From a virus, in the IMG/VR virus record IMGVR_UViG_3300012917_000009, positions 1 to 43,511 of that record: a DNA stretch of 43,511 nucleotides; one strand, written 5' to 3'. Positions 18,693 to 28,288 of this stretch are shown here, piece by piece. The translations under genes were made by a program, and so were the position numbers. How positions within the stretch are numbered: the stretch's first letter is position 1; each line of letters opens with the position of its first letter. Below the pieces are notes generated by a model. The model saw nothing but the letters and a program-made list of their open reading frames with translations, did no database searches and was not told the DNA's origin.

Positions 18693-20123
18693 TTACTGCC
18701 CTTGTTCCGCGAGTCGAATCACGCTGAGCGCGTGGGGACCCAGTTGACCATCCAGGAACTGTTCGAGGTGCTTGCTCCCGCCGGCCTGTTTCCGCATCGC
18801 ATCATACGCGCCGTGCAGGAGTTGCCCTTGCTGAGCGACGTACCCCTGGATCTGATCGTCCGAGCTGTTGGAGGTGATTCCGCCGCCCATCGATTGGCGC
18901 AACGCATCGGTGCCGCCTGTGCCAGCCAAGAGCCGTCCCATCTCGCTTTCAACCCCCACTTGCTGGAGCTTGAATTGCGATTGGCGCTTATCGCCCAAGA
19001 GGAGACTATCAAAGGCGTTCACGGCGGTGTTGACCGGCTTGCCACCAAAATTCACGTTGTTCAGGTTCTTCCCGAGCTTGTCGAGCGTGTACAGATGCTC
19101 CGCCGCCTGATTCAAGCTCCGCAGACGTTGGCTGAGCTCCCCAGAGGTCGCATCGACCCGCAATTTCTGGCCCGCATCGTATTTCGTCAAGTCGAACTCC
19201 GGGTCGATCTGCCGTGCGAGATTAGCGAGGTGGCTCCAGCGTGGCGATCGGGCCAGCATGTATCCGGTCATCGGCGTGTCGTAGTTCAGGAGGCTTTTGA
19301 CATCGGCCTGACTCGCCGGGTCGAGTTGACTCATGATTTGTTGCCCGTGCTCGCTAGCGAGGGGATCCGCCGCGCCTGACGGCGATGATGCGGCGCCTGG
19401 CACGCTCCGCACTGACGGGGTTGGCGATTCAGCGGGCGCCGCCGTCGCCCCGCCTTGCAGGGGCGGCATGATCCCTTGCCCGATACCGGCGAGCCGTTCC
19501 TTGCCCGTCTGCTCACGATTCGCGAGAATCGATCCGGCGGCACCCGTGGCCGCGAGGTTCTCGCCCTGCCCCTTTCCATAGGCGGTCGCTTGCGCGGTCT
19601 GTCCCCCTTCTTTGATCTGCTGCTGGCGCATCGCCGCCACGGCTGGTGTATTATAGGTGGTCGTCTGAACCCCCGCGGCATCGGCTGCGTCTTGCTGCTG
19701 TTTCGCCCGCGTGGCGACGTTGGCATCGCTGTACGGATTCGCGTTAGCCGATTGTTCTTGCATCCCCAACAGCGCGCGGAGACTCGTGTTGCTCCGGTCC
19801 TGATCGCTGGCCATCCCCGCCGCCTTGCCCGGATCCAGGCCCATTTGCGAGACGGGATTCCGGAGCGACGTCGTCAGGGCGTCCTCGACTTCGCCTTGTC
19901 GTGCGGATTGCAAAGACGCGAGAGCTAAGCCAGCATTCGCGCCCCCCACGTCGCCCTGTCCTGGGAGCATGAACCGCTTGAGCGCGTCCTTGCCGTAATC
20001 GCTGCCAGCCACGGGTCGGGTCGTCGCCCCGCTCAGATCGTACGGTTCGCCTGGACCTGGATCCATCGTGAGGTCCACGAGTCGTCGCTTCGGTGTCAGC
20101 AGATCCATGAAGGCATTCGCCAT
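18693..20123 (-). CDS. putative internal virion/ejection protein 2
   Basis: A 476-residue protein from the ATG at 20123 (TAATG junction; frame open to 20351). The N-terminal half is low complexity (Ala, Gln, Gly). From about residue 280 there is a defined domain: YMLARSPRWSHLANLARQID, DPEFDLTKYDAGQKLRVD, SLNQAAEHLYTLDKLGKNLN and YVAQQGQLLHGAYDAMRKQ. A similar SPRW...SLNxxxxHL...L domain occurs in DNA-transfer or internal proteins of several podoviruses, as I recall; no enzyme motif is seen. Confidence 0.6.
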   Translation of the reverse strand: MANAFMDLLTPKRRLVDLTMDPGPGEPYDLSGATTRPVAGSDYGKDALKRFMLPGQGDVGGANAGLALASLQSARQGEVEDALTTSLRNPVSQMGLDPGKAAGMASDQDRSNTSLRALLGMQEQSANANPYSDANVATRAKQQQDAADAAGVQTTTYNTPAVAAMRQQQIKEGGQTAQATAYGKGQGENLAATGAAGSILANREQTGKERLAGIGQGIMPPLQGGATAAPAESPTPSVRSVPGAASSPSGAADPLASEHGQQIMSQLDPASQADVKSLLNYDTPMTGYMLARSPRWSHLANLARQIDPEFDLTKYDAGQKLRVDATSGELSQRLRSLNQAAEHLYTLDKLGKNLNNVNFGGKPVNTAVNAFDSLLLGDKRQSQFKLQQVGVESEMGRLLAGTGGTDALRQSMGGGITSNSSDDQIQGYVAQQGQLLHGAYDAMRKQAGGSKHLEQFLDGQLGPHALSVIRLAEQGQ

Positions 20124-20551
20124 TAGACCGGTCTCCGATTGGTCGGATTGATACGCCGCATCGCCTGCTCCGCGGGGGTCATCGGGGCGTCCGTAGTCGG
20201 ATCCGCGGCGGCTTGCAACCCTGCGAGCGACGGTTGCGACGTGGAGGTACTCATCCCGGACGCCAATCCGCCCATTGACACGCGCGGCCCGAGCGCCTCG
20301 AAAAATCCGGGTGAGGCCACCGGATTCGCCTTCGATTGTGCCTGGGACCACCCTTTATTGAACAGGTCGATCCCGGTCAACGGGCCGTACTGTTCCCGAT
20401 CGGCCGCATCGCGCAATTGCTGGTGCTGTTGGGCGCGCTGATTCCAGAATTGCGCATTATGCTCGGGACTCCACGCCGGTTGATCGGCTTCAAAGGCGGA
20501 GAGCTGACCGTGCGCCGAATCGGGTGTCGCGCCTGGGAATTTCTTGGGCAT
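20123..20551 (-). CDS. unknown structural-block protein
   Basis: A 142-residue protein from the ATG at 20551 (MPKKFPGATPDSAHGQLSAF), with a Gln/His-rich coil (HNAQFWNQRAQQHQQLRDAA) and a C-terminal segment MTPAEQAMRRINPTNRRPV. It sits between the tail fibre and ejection protein 2 and probably belongs to the virion, perhaps as an assembly partner for those proteins. Confidence 0.5.
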   Translation of the reverse strand: MPKKFPGATPDSAHGQLSAFEADQPAWSPEHNAQFWNQRAQQHQQLRDAADREQYGPLTGIDLFNKGWSQAQSKANPVASPGFFEALGPRVSMGGLASGMSTSTSQPSLAGLQAAADPTTDAPMTPAEQAMRRINPTNRRPV

Positions 20552-20552
20552 G

Positions 20553-22124
20553 CTAGAGCACCTCGAGTTTGAGATGGATGGCATACGTCATCCCGGCGAG
20601 ATTCGACGCGTAATTCACCGTTTGGTACTGGATCGTCGTGGACGCCTTCACGTTGACCACAATCACGCCAGAGGACGCCGTTCCGACCGTGTTCGCCGTC
20701 AACGCGCCGGTCTGGCCAATCCCCGCCACGCCCAGAACTGGCGTCGCGTCCATCGTGATGCTCCCGCCCGTGTCGGTGTCCGTATACACGAGTTGCACAT
20801 TCGGCAAGGTCGATGATAGTGACCCGGCCGTCGTTTCGACCACGTACGCAGAGACGCGGTACATCCCGGCGCCGCTCGCGGGCACGGCATACAACGTGGT
20901 CGCGCCCACATTCGCCGTCAGGCCGGTCGTGTCAATTGTCGCGTACTCGGCTGGTACGCCACTACTGACGGTCGCGACCCCGTTGTAGCTGGTGACGCTC
21001 TTGCCGATCTGGATCCCGCCGGCCGCAAGAATGCGCAGGCGTTCAACGGGTTGCGTCGCCGTGGTGACATCCCGCGTCCCGAAGACGAGATCGCCTTTCG
21101 TGTTCCCAGAATCAACAATCTCTTGATACCCGATGTACGCCGGAGAAAAGTTCGTCGAGACACCCGATGAATAGCCCAAGCCAATGAGCGCATAGCCATT
21201 GGCCGCAAACCCCAACCCGCCAATGTGCAGATACAAGTCTGCGTTCGTGAGCGTCGCGGGTAGTGCTCCGTCCGACAGCTTCGAGAGGGTCAAGAGTGAG
21301 GCAAACGTGTTGGACCCCAGTGCAACGGCGCCATCGTTGTGCACGCGGAAGAGACTGACATTGGAGGAATTCAGCAGCTGAAAAGCCGACGTCGCGCTGG
21401 TGGCGCCATCGCCTTTGACCGTCAATAGCGCATTATCGGCCGCCCCATTGAGGAGCAGATGCCCGCCCTTGGTCAGCGTCGCGCGCACGAGCCCATTCGT
21501 GAACAGCAGGAAATCATGGTTTGTGAGCGTCCCGAGCTGGGCATTGCCGGCCACGGCAATATAGGCATCGAGCTGCACCGTGCCGTCCGTGAGCCGCAGT
21601 TGCGGGACACTATCCGAGGCCGCGCTCAGGACCGAGAGGGGCCCCGCGGGGCTCGCCGTCCCAATCCCTAATCGAAAGGTCGTGTTATCCCAGAAGAACT
21701 TGGCGTTGTCTTGACTGTAGAGGCCGCTGGTGCCCGCGAACACAATCGACCCCGGCGTCATCACCGTCGAGACCCCTGTTCCGCCATTCGCGACGCCGAG
21801 AATCCCACTGACCGCGGTCGTGAGACTCACTTTCCCCCAGGACGGGGCGCCGCCCACGCCGCCACTCAGTAAGGCATTCCCGGTCGCAATATCCGCCAGC
21901 CGGTTCAAGGACGTCGTCGAATCCGCATAGAGGAGATCCCCGATCACATACAGCCCGCTTCCGGTGCCTCCGCGGACCACCGCGAGGATCCCCGTGGTGA
22001 TTTGGCTCGCATCCGTCAAGGCTTGATCAATGAACAGGATCTCGAACATTTCATTGATGTTGGCGCCCAGCTCTGGCGTCCAGACCGGCCCGATGTGATA
22101 CGGCTTCGATCGATAGAGGGCCAT
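20553..22124 (-). CDS. tail fibre/receptor-binding protein
   Basis: A 523-residue protein typical of phage fibres. It has repeated NGGTG-type turns (GILAVVRGGTGSGLY and SGILGVANGGTGVS), GDLLYADSTTSLNRLA and WDNTTFRLGIGTASPAGPL, all common in fibre shafts, then a repetitive beta region and a C-terminal domain beginning YATIDTTGLTANVGATTLYA, YRVSAYVVET. That end resembles a globular receptor-binding tip. No intramolecular chaperone cleavage motif was seen. The long variable beta region would set host range. Confidence 0.8.
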   Translation of the reverse strand: MALYRSKPYHIGPVWTPELGANINEMFEILFIDQALTDASQITTGILAVVRGGTGSGLYVIGDLLYADSTTSLNRLADIATGNALLSGGVGGAPSWGKVSLTTAVSGILGVANGGTGVSTVMTPGSIVFAGTSGLYSQDNAKFFWDNTTFRLGIGTASPAGPLSVLSAASDSVPQLRLTDGTVQLDAYIAVAGNAQLGTLTNHDFLLFTNGLVRATLTKGGHLLLNGAADNALLTVKGDGATSATSAFQLLNSSNVSLFRVHNDGAVALGSNTFASLLTLSKLSDGALPATLTNADLYLHIGGLGFAANGYALIGLGYSSGVSTNFSPAYIGYQEIVDSGNTKGDLVFGTRDVTTATQPVERLRILAAGGIQIGKSVTSYNGVATVSSGVPAEYATIDTTGLTANVGATTLYAVPASGAGMYRVSAYVVETTAGSLSSTLPNVQLVYTDTDTGGSITMDATPVLGVAGIGQTGALTANTVGTASSGVIVVNVKASTTIQYQTVNYASNLAGMTYAIHLKLEVL

Positions 22125-22126
22125 CG

Positions 22127-22927
22127 TTAGTACTGAAAACTCGCCCCCGCCCCGGTCAACCCCTGCATCGCTTGCTGCAAGAGACCCATCGACGCGAGCT
22201 GTTTCTGCATGGCCAAGGTCGCCGCCGCTTGTTGCGCTTGAATATCCTGTCCCCGCTGTTGGATCTGTCCGGAGTACCGTGCTTCCTGCTGGCCGATGTC
22301 CTGGCCTCTCGTCGTGATCGCGTTCTCGGCGGATTTGGTCGCCAGATCGCTACTCGTTTTCGCGAGGTCTTCGGCGCCGTGCGCGATGATGTCTTTCGTG
22401 CCTTGGACCTGGGCCCCCGATCCACTCAAGCCTTGACTGGCGAGTTCGTCATTCAACGAATTGACCGCGCCGCGGGATTGTTGCCCGACTTGGTCCTTCG
22501 CCGTCGCAAACGCCGCATTCTGGGTGGTCGTCGCGCTGTTCTCCGCGCCGCCCCCGGCCCCGCCGTCGCCCATGGTTGGCGATCCAATCGGCACGGGCCC
22601 GCCCGACGATCCCGATCCTCCGCCTGGCCAGCCGACCGTCGGGCGGGCGCCGGTCGTGCCCCCGCCCGCGCCTCCCGTCACTCCGGTGCCGCCCGCGCCG
22701 CCGGTCCCACCGCCTACGGCGAGTAGTCCGGCGAGCGGCCCTGAATTGTACGCCCCGCTCTGAAATTGCCCGACGCGCGATCCGGCATCGGTCGGCGTCC
22801 GCCCCACGAGCCGCGTTAAGGGATCGAATTCATAGCCCGACGGCAGCCGCTTGGGATCGAATCCAGGCAGATTCGGGTTGAAGGTCGGATCGAACTGACT
22901 ATTCGTGACCCCGCCCAAGACTGGCAT
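22127..22927 (-). CDS. Gly-rich/coiled-coil virion protein
   Basis: A 266-residue protein with a Gly-rich middle (about residues 70-130) and an Ala/Gln-rich coiled coil after it (GAEDLAKTSSDLATKSAENA, then GQIQQRGQDIQAQQAAATLA). The order resembles small ejection or needle proteins of podoviruses. The start shares TAATG with the stop of the beta-propeller gene upstream. Confidence 0.55.
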   Translation of the reverse strand: MPVLGGVTNSQFDPTFNPNLPGFDPKRLPSGYEFDPLTRLVGRTPTDAGSRVGQFQSGAYNSGPLAGLLAVGGGTGGAGGTGVTGGAGGGTTGARPTVGWPGGGSGSSGGPVPIGSPTMGDGGAGGGAENSATTTQNAAFATAKDQVGQQSRGAVNSLNDELASQGLSGSGAQVQGTKDIIAHGAEDLAKTSSDLATKSAENAITTRGQDIGQQEARYSGQIQQRGQDIQAQQAAATLAMQKQLASMGLLQQAMQGLTGAGASFQY

Positions 22928-24504
22928 TAGCGTTCTCCGATCACGGTGTACGGGACATCAAACCCAAGCAAGGCAAAGTCTTCATTCAGCGTCGCGGTGT
23001 CAAATTCTAGCGTGAGGAATTTGCCGGCCCCGAGAATCGGCAACCGATGCCGACTGAGCGTCAGATCCCAGAGCATCGGACTTTGCGCCGTCGCGCCTTC
23101 GAGTTCTCCGACCGTCGGGACCACGTTCACCGTGCCACTGGGTTGAATCTTCCCGAAAATGGTCAGGTTACTCCAGAGTTTCTCCATCTGCTGCGTATCG
23201 TTCCCATAGGATTTCGTGCGAAGACTACAGACAATCGGGGAGAGGCCCCAATCGCTCTTGGTCTGCGTATCCATCGAGAGATAGCCCTCGAGCGATCCGA
23301 CCATCGCGTACGGATGCCCATCGGCCCCGACCGCCGTGACTTTACTCGTCGGCGTGAAGGCGTCGGTCTTGTGCGGGCCCCACCAGGTCTTGGTCTGGAG
23401 GTCGTATTCGATCCAGCGATTCAACGCGGTCGTACCGGCCGCCGCCAGATAGAGCCGATACTTCAAGGTCTCCGGCTCGATTTCTCCGAAAGCGCGCGGA
23501 AACATGGCGCGGTTGAAATACGTGCCCGTGGTAAACCACGTCCGCACGGCCCCGTCGGTAATGTTCTGCACCCCGTTCGAGTCCCACTGATAGACGCCGT
23601 CGCGCCAGAGCCAATAGGCCGTGTCGTTGAAGACCTCGACCGATTCTTGCGAATCACACCCGACCTGTTCCCCGATGACCGACGGCATGAAGTTGGTCGT
23701 GGCCGTCCCGGTGACACTCGTGAGCGTGTTTTTCTTCGCGACGCCGAGCGCGTTTTTTCGTGGAATCAACGCCGTAATCCCGTACGCATCGGCGCCGACG
23801 TGCGCGATCGGCAACGTATTCAACGCCCCCCAGGCGTACATCGTCCCCGCTTCGGTATACCGGAGGTTATCGATGTCCGTCCGACCCACGCCCCAGAGCC
23901 GCCCTTTCCATTCACAGATGAGCGTTAAATCGGGGGCCGTGCCGAGCGTGGGTCCGCTCACCGTCGGCAGGCCGGCATCCGACAGATCGTCCTGCACCGC
24001 CGTGACCGTGTTGCTGTCGGTCGAGATCCAGCTGAAGTACACGGCCCCCGTGCTGGTCGTGCGATAGATGCGCGCCCCCGTCACCGCTTCCGGCGAGAGA
24101 TTGATATTGGCCGCTTTCAAGTATTTCGCGGCAATGACGGTGCCGCCGTTCGTAATCAGCGGGCCGTAGTCACTTTCCGCGATCACATTCGCCGCCGGAT
24201 CCAACACGATGTAGGTTTGCCGCGCGAGATAGGTCCCCGTCAGCGATCCCCCAGCCACGCCGGACAGCACGAGCGGCGTCGTCGGGGGCAGGGGCGTCAA
24301 CAGTCGCACCGTGCCCGCCTGGTCAATACTCACCGGCCGTGAGCAACTGTTGACCATCACCAGATACTGCTTGAACCGCGCAAACCGGGGCGTATAGAGC
24401 GGCGAAACGGTGACGCTTGCGGGCAAGGTCAAGGGCGTACTGATGGCCCCGTTGCCATTGAGGCTTTGCAAACCGCTGCCGGCCTGGACGAGCGTGTAAC
24501 TCAT
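22927..24504 (-). CDS. beta-propeller tail-hub/DNA-stabilisation protein (P22 gp10-like)
   Basis: A 525-residue, beta-rich protein with propeller-type strands (ICEWKGRLWGVGRTDIDNLR, RKNALGVAKKNTLTSVTG, TAYWLWRDGVYQWDSNGVQN, RWIEYDLQTKTWWGP). This matches the character of head-completion/tail-hub proteins that seal packaged DNA in P22-like podoviruses. Adjacent to it is a second beta-propeller protein. It lies between the head-tail adaptor and the fibre, as expected for a short tail. Confidence 0.7.
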   Translation of the reverse strand: MSYTLVQAGSGLQSLNGNGAISTPLTLPASVTVSPLYTPRFARFKQYLVMVNSCSRPVSIDQAGTVRLLTPLPPTTPLVLSGVAGGSLTGTYLARQTYIVLDPAANVIAESDYGPLITNGGTVIAAKYLKAANINLSPEAVTGARIYRTTSTGAVYFSWISTDSNTVTAVQDDLSDAGLPTVSGPTLGTAPDLTLICEWKGRLWGVGRTDIDNLRYTEAGTMYAWGALNTLPIAHVGADAYGITALIPRKNALGVAKKNTLTSVTGTATTNFMPSVIGEQVGCDSQESVEVFNDTAYWLWRDGVYQWDSNGVQNITDGAVRTWFTTGTYFNRAMFPRAFGEIEPETLKYRLYLAAAGTTALNRWIEYDLQTKTWWGPHKTDAFTPTSKVTAVGADGHPYAMVGSLEGYLSMDTQTKSDWGLSPIVCSLRTKSYGNDTQQMEKLWSNLTIFGKIQPSGTVNVVPTVGELEGATAQSPMLWDLTLSRHRLPILGAGKFLTLEFDTATLNEDFALLGFDVPYTVIGER

Positions 24505-26124
24505 TTACGGCTGATTCATCCCGAACAGCACGGGAATCGAAAACCCGCTATTGGTGTACGGAAAATTCGCGCTGGCATCGGTAAACGTGATCCCGTCACT
24601 CGACCACAGGAACACGGGCCGCGCCGCCAGCGCCGTTTTGGTCCCGAAGGCGTACAAGACCCCGTTATCGACTTGCAAGGTCACCGGATGTGCGGTCCCC
24701 GCGGCGCTGCCCGTCCACGGTGTCGTCCACGTCGTACCATCAAAGCTATAAATTTTCGCCAGCGAGGTCGTGTTGTACCAACTCGCGAAGAGCTTGTTGT
24801 TGAAGACCACCATGGAGACAAAGCCGTTCGGCGTCTGCGCCCCAGCGGCATCCGTCGCTTGTAAGACCGAGGTCGAGACATTCAGGCTCGTATAGCTGTA
24901 GATGCGCGCGAAGGTGGCGCCATGCGAGACATCGCCCACATATAAGAGGCCATTGTAGACCGCGAGACAGCCGACGTCCCCGATATTGGCATCGGCAATC
25001 GTGTTCGTGAAGGCCGTGCCCCACCCGAGCGTAAAGGTGGGATCGGGCCGGAGTTCCGCGAAGGTCGCCCCCGCCGTGCCGCCGGTCCAGGCCCCGACCC
25101 ACACCCGCCCGAGGAAGTTCGCCAAGGCAAATGGCACGACCGGCGTCCCACTCAACGCTCCGTAGCCGCCGAGCAGGCTGTTGAAGATCTCCGCGATCGT
25201 GTAGCTGCCGCTATCGAGGCCGGCGATCCGCAAGACGCGACCGTAGGATCCCGTCGAGACCCCCGAGGTCACGCTATCGAAGACCGCGCAGTACAGCGCA
25301 TCGCCGTTGCCCGATTCGGTGATCATCGCGTTGACCGACAGCGCGTGACTCGGCATGGGCGTAATCGCGAGCACCAGCGGATTATCGGGAATCGTCGCCA
25401 CGACTTTATCGGAGAGGCCATCCGGGGTGAGCCGTCGAATCACCGGCAACACCGGACTCACGGCCGGTGATGCGGTGCCTTGTGGGTAATAGAGCACGCC
25501 ATTGGCGATGGTCGTTAATTGCCCGGCTGCCGACGGCGCGCCGAGCGCCTGCACTTGGGTGCCACCTGGCGGCCCGGCTGGTGTTTGGCCCGTCCCCGTT
25601 CCCGTGAACACAATCGAGGCGACGTCGGCAAAATTCGCATCGCTCACAAACCAGCTATTGCCGTAATCGTTGGTCGCTTCGGTCGTGTCTCCGCGGCCAA
25701 TCACCACGAGCCGCGCACCATTGAACAACCGCGTTGGCGTGAAGATCGTCGGCGCAGGGGTACCGCCTGGCGTGCCGCCAGGTGGAGGCGTCGGCGTCCC
25801 TGGCGCCGCAATCGGTCCCCCGGGCGGAGGTGTCCCGGTCGGGCTGTTCGGATCGCTCACGGTTGGTGGCGCTCCTGCGGTGCCGACGACCGGCATCGCG
25901 AGGCCGCCCAAGACCGCGCCGCCGAGCGCTACTTGATTGAACCGCATCAATCCCGGCCGACAGCGGACCGCGCCGCCATAGCTCGCGGTCGCATCGTGGG
26001 ACACGTTTTGCGCGAGCACCACCTGATTGTCGGCGATGAGGAGCGGGTCCATGTCGATATGGACCCCACCCATGCCAAGGGAAAGCACTTTGAGTGACTC
26101 GTCTTGTGACTGCGGATCCGACAT
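24505..26124 (-). CDS. second beta-propeller-like tail protein
   Basis: A 539-residue protein starting with LSLGMGGVHIDMDPLLIADN, close to the N-termini of tail-hub proteins, followed by a Pro/Gly-rich linker (about 90-125) and then repeated blade-like strands such as NGLLYVGDVSHGATFARIYS, NNKLFASWYNTTSLAKIYSF and NGVLYAFGTKTALAARPVF. It probably forms part of the tail tube or hub together with the downstream gene, perhaps as a partner or diverged duplicate. Confidence 0.65.
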   Translation of the reverse strand: MSDPQSQDESLKVLSLGMGGVHIDMDPLLIADNQVVLAQNVSHDATASYGGAVRCRPGLMRFNQVALGGAVLGGLAMPVVGTAGAPPTVSDPNSPTGTPPPGGPIAAPGTPTPPPGGTPGGTPAPTIFTPTRLFNGARLVVIGRGDTTEATNDYGNSWFVSDANFADVASIVFTGTGTGQTPAGPPGGTQVQALGAPSAAGQLTTIANGVLYYPQGTASPAVSPVLPVIRRLTPDGLSDKVVATIPDNPLVLAITPMPSHALSVNAMITESGNGDALYCAVFDSVTSGVSTGSYGRVLRIAGLDSGSYTIAEIFNSLLGGYGALSGTPVVPFALANFLGRVWVGAWTGGTAGATFAELRPDPTFTLGWGTAFTNTIADANIGDVGCLAVYNGLLYVGDVSHGATFARIYSYTSLNVSTSVLQATDAAGAQTPNGFVSMVVFNNKLFASWYNTTSLAKIYSFDGTTWTTPWTGSAAGTAHPVTLQVDNGVLYAFGTKTALAARPVFLWSSDGITFTDASANFPYTNSGFSIPVLFGMNQP

Positions 26125-26127
26125 GCG

Positions 26128-26520
26128 CTAGCCGCCCAGGAATAAATCAAAAGTACAGTTGCCCGTGTCGGGATTCAACGTCAAGGTCGTGATCCCCGCC
26201 GTCGCGCTCGTGACGGTGTGCCAGAAGAGCAGCACGCCGCCAGGCCCGAGCTTCTGTGAAATATTCGCCGCGCCGCCTTGCGGCGTCCAGGTCACCGTGA
26301 TCACGGCCGTTGCATGCGTGTTTTTCAAGAACAGTTGCAAGACGATCGCGGTCGGCAACGTGATCGCGACAGGCGTCGCAATCGTGACGAGGATCCCATC
26401 GGTCCACTGGCCCACGACACCCGCAAAGGTGACGGCCCCGACGGTCCGGTTCAAGACGTTCACGCCCGCGCTGTCTTGTTGGTTAAGAATCAGCGAGAGG
26501 TTGTTCTGGGAGGCGCTCAT
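26128..26520 (-). CDS. small beta-sandwich virion protein
   Basis: A 130-residue, Thr/Val/Ala-rich protein with alternating strands (GAVTFAGVVGQWTDGILVTI, LQLFLKNTHATAVITVTW) and no enzymatic motif. The pattern fits decoration or tail-accessory proteins. It lies between the head-tail adaptor and the propeller genes, overlapping the adaptor gene by ATGA. Confidence 0.55.
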   Translation of the reverse strand: MSASQNNLSLILNQQDSAGVNVLNRTVGAVTFAGVVGQWTDGILVTIATPVAITLPTAIVLQLFLKNTHATAVITVTWTPQGGAANISQKLGPGGVLLFWHTVTSATAGITTLTLNPDTGNCTFDLFLGG

Positions 26521-27242
26521 AATTGAAAAAAGTCCTCAACGATTTCTGGCTCTTGTTCCTGCCGTGGTGTCATGCGGGTCAGGATCTGCTGTTTTTCAGT
26601 CGCATACACAGACAACCAGCCCGCGTCAGGGATCCGTTCCTTCGTTTCTTTCGCGCGCGCGTAACTGATGACCCAGGCTTTTAAGGCGTTGTCGCTCATC
26701 CCCGGAATCGGATTCTGATCCCCGCGCGTCAAGGACGGGTTATACACAAAGCGGAGCGGGATCGCCGTCGCGACGGGCGGCGCGGTCAAAATCACCGGAG
26801 GCCCGATCGGCGGCCCGACGTTGCTCACATCGTAGAAAATCTGCCCCCAGTTGCTCGCGCCCAGGTTCGTTTGGCTCTGCTGCCGTGCGTACGAAAAATC
26901 CGCGCTGTTGTATTTCCGGGGCGTGAAGATGGTCGAGCCGAACGCCCCGGTCGAGGTCGTGTTCACGGGTTCAATCAGTTGCACGCGGAAACAGTTATCC
27001 GGCACGCCGGTCAGTTGACTCATCCCCGGCTGTAAGCTGACATCGGTCGTATTCACGATGTAGAAATGCGCGGCGTGCAAATCGAGAATCGCGCCCCACA
27101 AGTCATAGGCGCCGAGCCAGAAAATGTCGGTGAGCTCTGAATCGGTCGCCGTCGTTTCTCCCGGTGACCAGAATTTCGGCGCGAGCTCGATCAACTGGCG
27201 TCGGGCCTGCGTGAGAATCGATCCGACTGTCGTGCCGGCCAT
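26517..27242 (-). CDS. head-tail adaptor (neck) protein
   Basis: A 241-residue protein with an N-terminal helical segment (TVGSILTQARRQLIELAP, then SELTDIFWLGAYDLWGAILD), a middle beta part ending in RFVYNPSLTRG and C-terminal helices (LKAWVISYARAKETKERIPD, YATEKQQILTRM). This layout is that of the adaptor proteins that bind under the portal in podoviruses. It starts right after the TAG of the Gly-rich gene upstream. Confidence 0.6.
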   Translation of the reverse strand: MAGTTVGSILTQARRQLIELAPKFWSPGETTATDSELTDIFWLGAYDLWGAILDLHAAHFYIVNTTDVSLQPGMSQLTGVPDNCFRVQLIEPVNTTSTGAFGSTIFTPRKYNSADFSYARQQSQTNLGASNWGQIFYDVSNVGPPIGPPVILTAPPVATAIPLRFVYNPSLTRGDQNPIPGMSDNALKAWVISYARAKETKERIPDAGWLSVYATEKQQILTRMTPRQEQEPEIVEDFFQL

Positions 27243-27629
27243 CTAGCCCTTGCCCTTGTTGTAGTGCGGTGGACTGTCGGCCATCGGCCCGGTGGTCGCC
27301 GTCCCGGTCCCCGTGTTCGTGCCTTTCTTCGCCTTCCAAGCGTTGCCGTGCCCGCTGATCGCTTTGGCGGCGGCTTTCAAGCCGTGCATCGAGGCCCCAC
27401 CCGCGGCGCCTTTCTGCTTGCCGGGAATCCCCTTGCGGGTGGTCGATTGCGCGAACGCGACCGGATGAAACGGCGTCGCGGCAAAGCCCATCCCGGTCCC
27501 CGTGGATCGTTGCTGTGTCCCGGTGGTCGAACCGCCGAACTGACTCCCGGACTCGCCTGGCCCTCGTCCGGAGCCGAGACTGTCCTTGTTGCCGGTGTTG
27601 CCGCCGCGGCCGCGTCCACTCCCGAACAT
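27243..27629 (-). CDS. Gly/Ser-rich basic protein
   Basis: A 128-residue low-complexity protein rich in Gly, Ser, Thr and Lys (MFGSGRGRGGNTGNKDSLGS, a central LKAAAKAISGHGNAWKAKKG, ending PPHYNKGKG). No domain is recognised; the basic, disordered character might suit DNA binding in the head or a flexible linker. AGG lies 6 nt before the ATG. Confidence 0.5.
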   Translation of the reverse strand: MFGSGRGRGGNTGNKDSLGSGRGPGESGSQFGGSTTGTQQRSTGTGMGFAATPFHPVAFAQSTTRKGIPGKQKGAAGGASMHGLKAAAKAISGHGNAWKAKKGTNTGTGTATTGPMADSPPHYNKGKG

Positions 27630-27631
27630 GG

Positions 27632-28288
27632 TTAGCCTGCTTTCTTGAGGCCGCCGAGCGAGGGTTGCGATTCCCCGAGTCGCGGTTCCCCGGGCGGGTT
27701 GTCGATGCGAATCGACCAGTCCTGCCCGATATAGAGGATTCCCCCCGGATGCACATGGGGCCGGAGAAACAAGAATTCCGGGTTGATCTCGCCCCCAATG
27801 CCTCCGCCCGGATCGGCAATGCCTTCCAGGATCGTGGAGCCTCGCGCGTGGCCGACGACCAGATGCACCTGGGGAGAGACCACGAGGGCGCGCATCGTCG
27901 GGACAAACCGCGCGAGATAGGTGTTCAACGCTTCCCCATTCGGGGCCAGCTTGCTCGCTTTCTTGATCAGCTTCTTCAACTCCGGGAGGACGTCCACGAC
28001 TTTCTGTCCCGCGAGATCACCCGTGTTCCAGTCGCGAATATGGGCGTCTGGGGTCGCGGGTTGGCCGATGATGTCCCCGATGATCTGGGCCGTGTGGCTC
28101 GCACGGTGGAGATCCGAGGCCGTGAAGGTCGCAAACCGCGAAGGAGGCAAACGGTGCGCCGCTTCGTGGGCCTGGCGGATCCCCACCATCGTCAACGGGG
28201 CTGGCAACCAGCCACGTAATCGTTCTTCATTCCCGCCTTTGTTCAGCGCAGTCGCGCCGTGGCGAATATAAACGAGGGGCGTGGTTAC
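27632..28288 (-). CDS. histidine phosphatase family protein with atypical (GTA) start
   Basis: A phosphoglycerate-mutase-type histidine phosphatase, 218 residues if it begins at GTA 28288. The catalytic RHG is at residues 9-11 (VYIRHGATALN). Further family motifs are SDLHRASHTAQII, a DWNTGDLAG segment, PNGEAL and VVGHARG with the second active-site His. No ATG, GTG or TTG is in frame between a stop near 28376 and RHG; the first is TTG 28207, after the active site. GTA overlaps the upstream TAA (GTAA), which looks like the usual GTGA junction with one G-to-A change. AAAGGAG lies just upstream. Substrate unknown; its place in a virion operon is unusual. Confidence 0.75.
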   Translation of the reverse strand, partial: VTTPLVYIRHGATALNKGGNEERLRGWLPAPLTMVGIRQAHEAAHRLPPSRFATFTASDLHRASHTAQIIGDIIGQPATPDAHIRDWNTGDLAGQKVVDVLPELKKLIKKASKLAPNGEALNTYLARFVPTMRALVVSPQVHLVVGHARGSTILEGIADPGGGIGGEINPEFLFLRPHVHPGGILYIGQDWSIRIDNPPGEPRLGESQPSLGGLKKAG

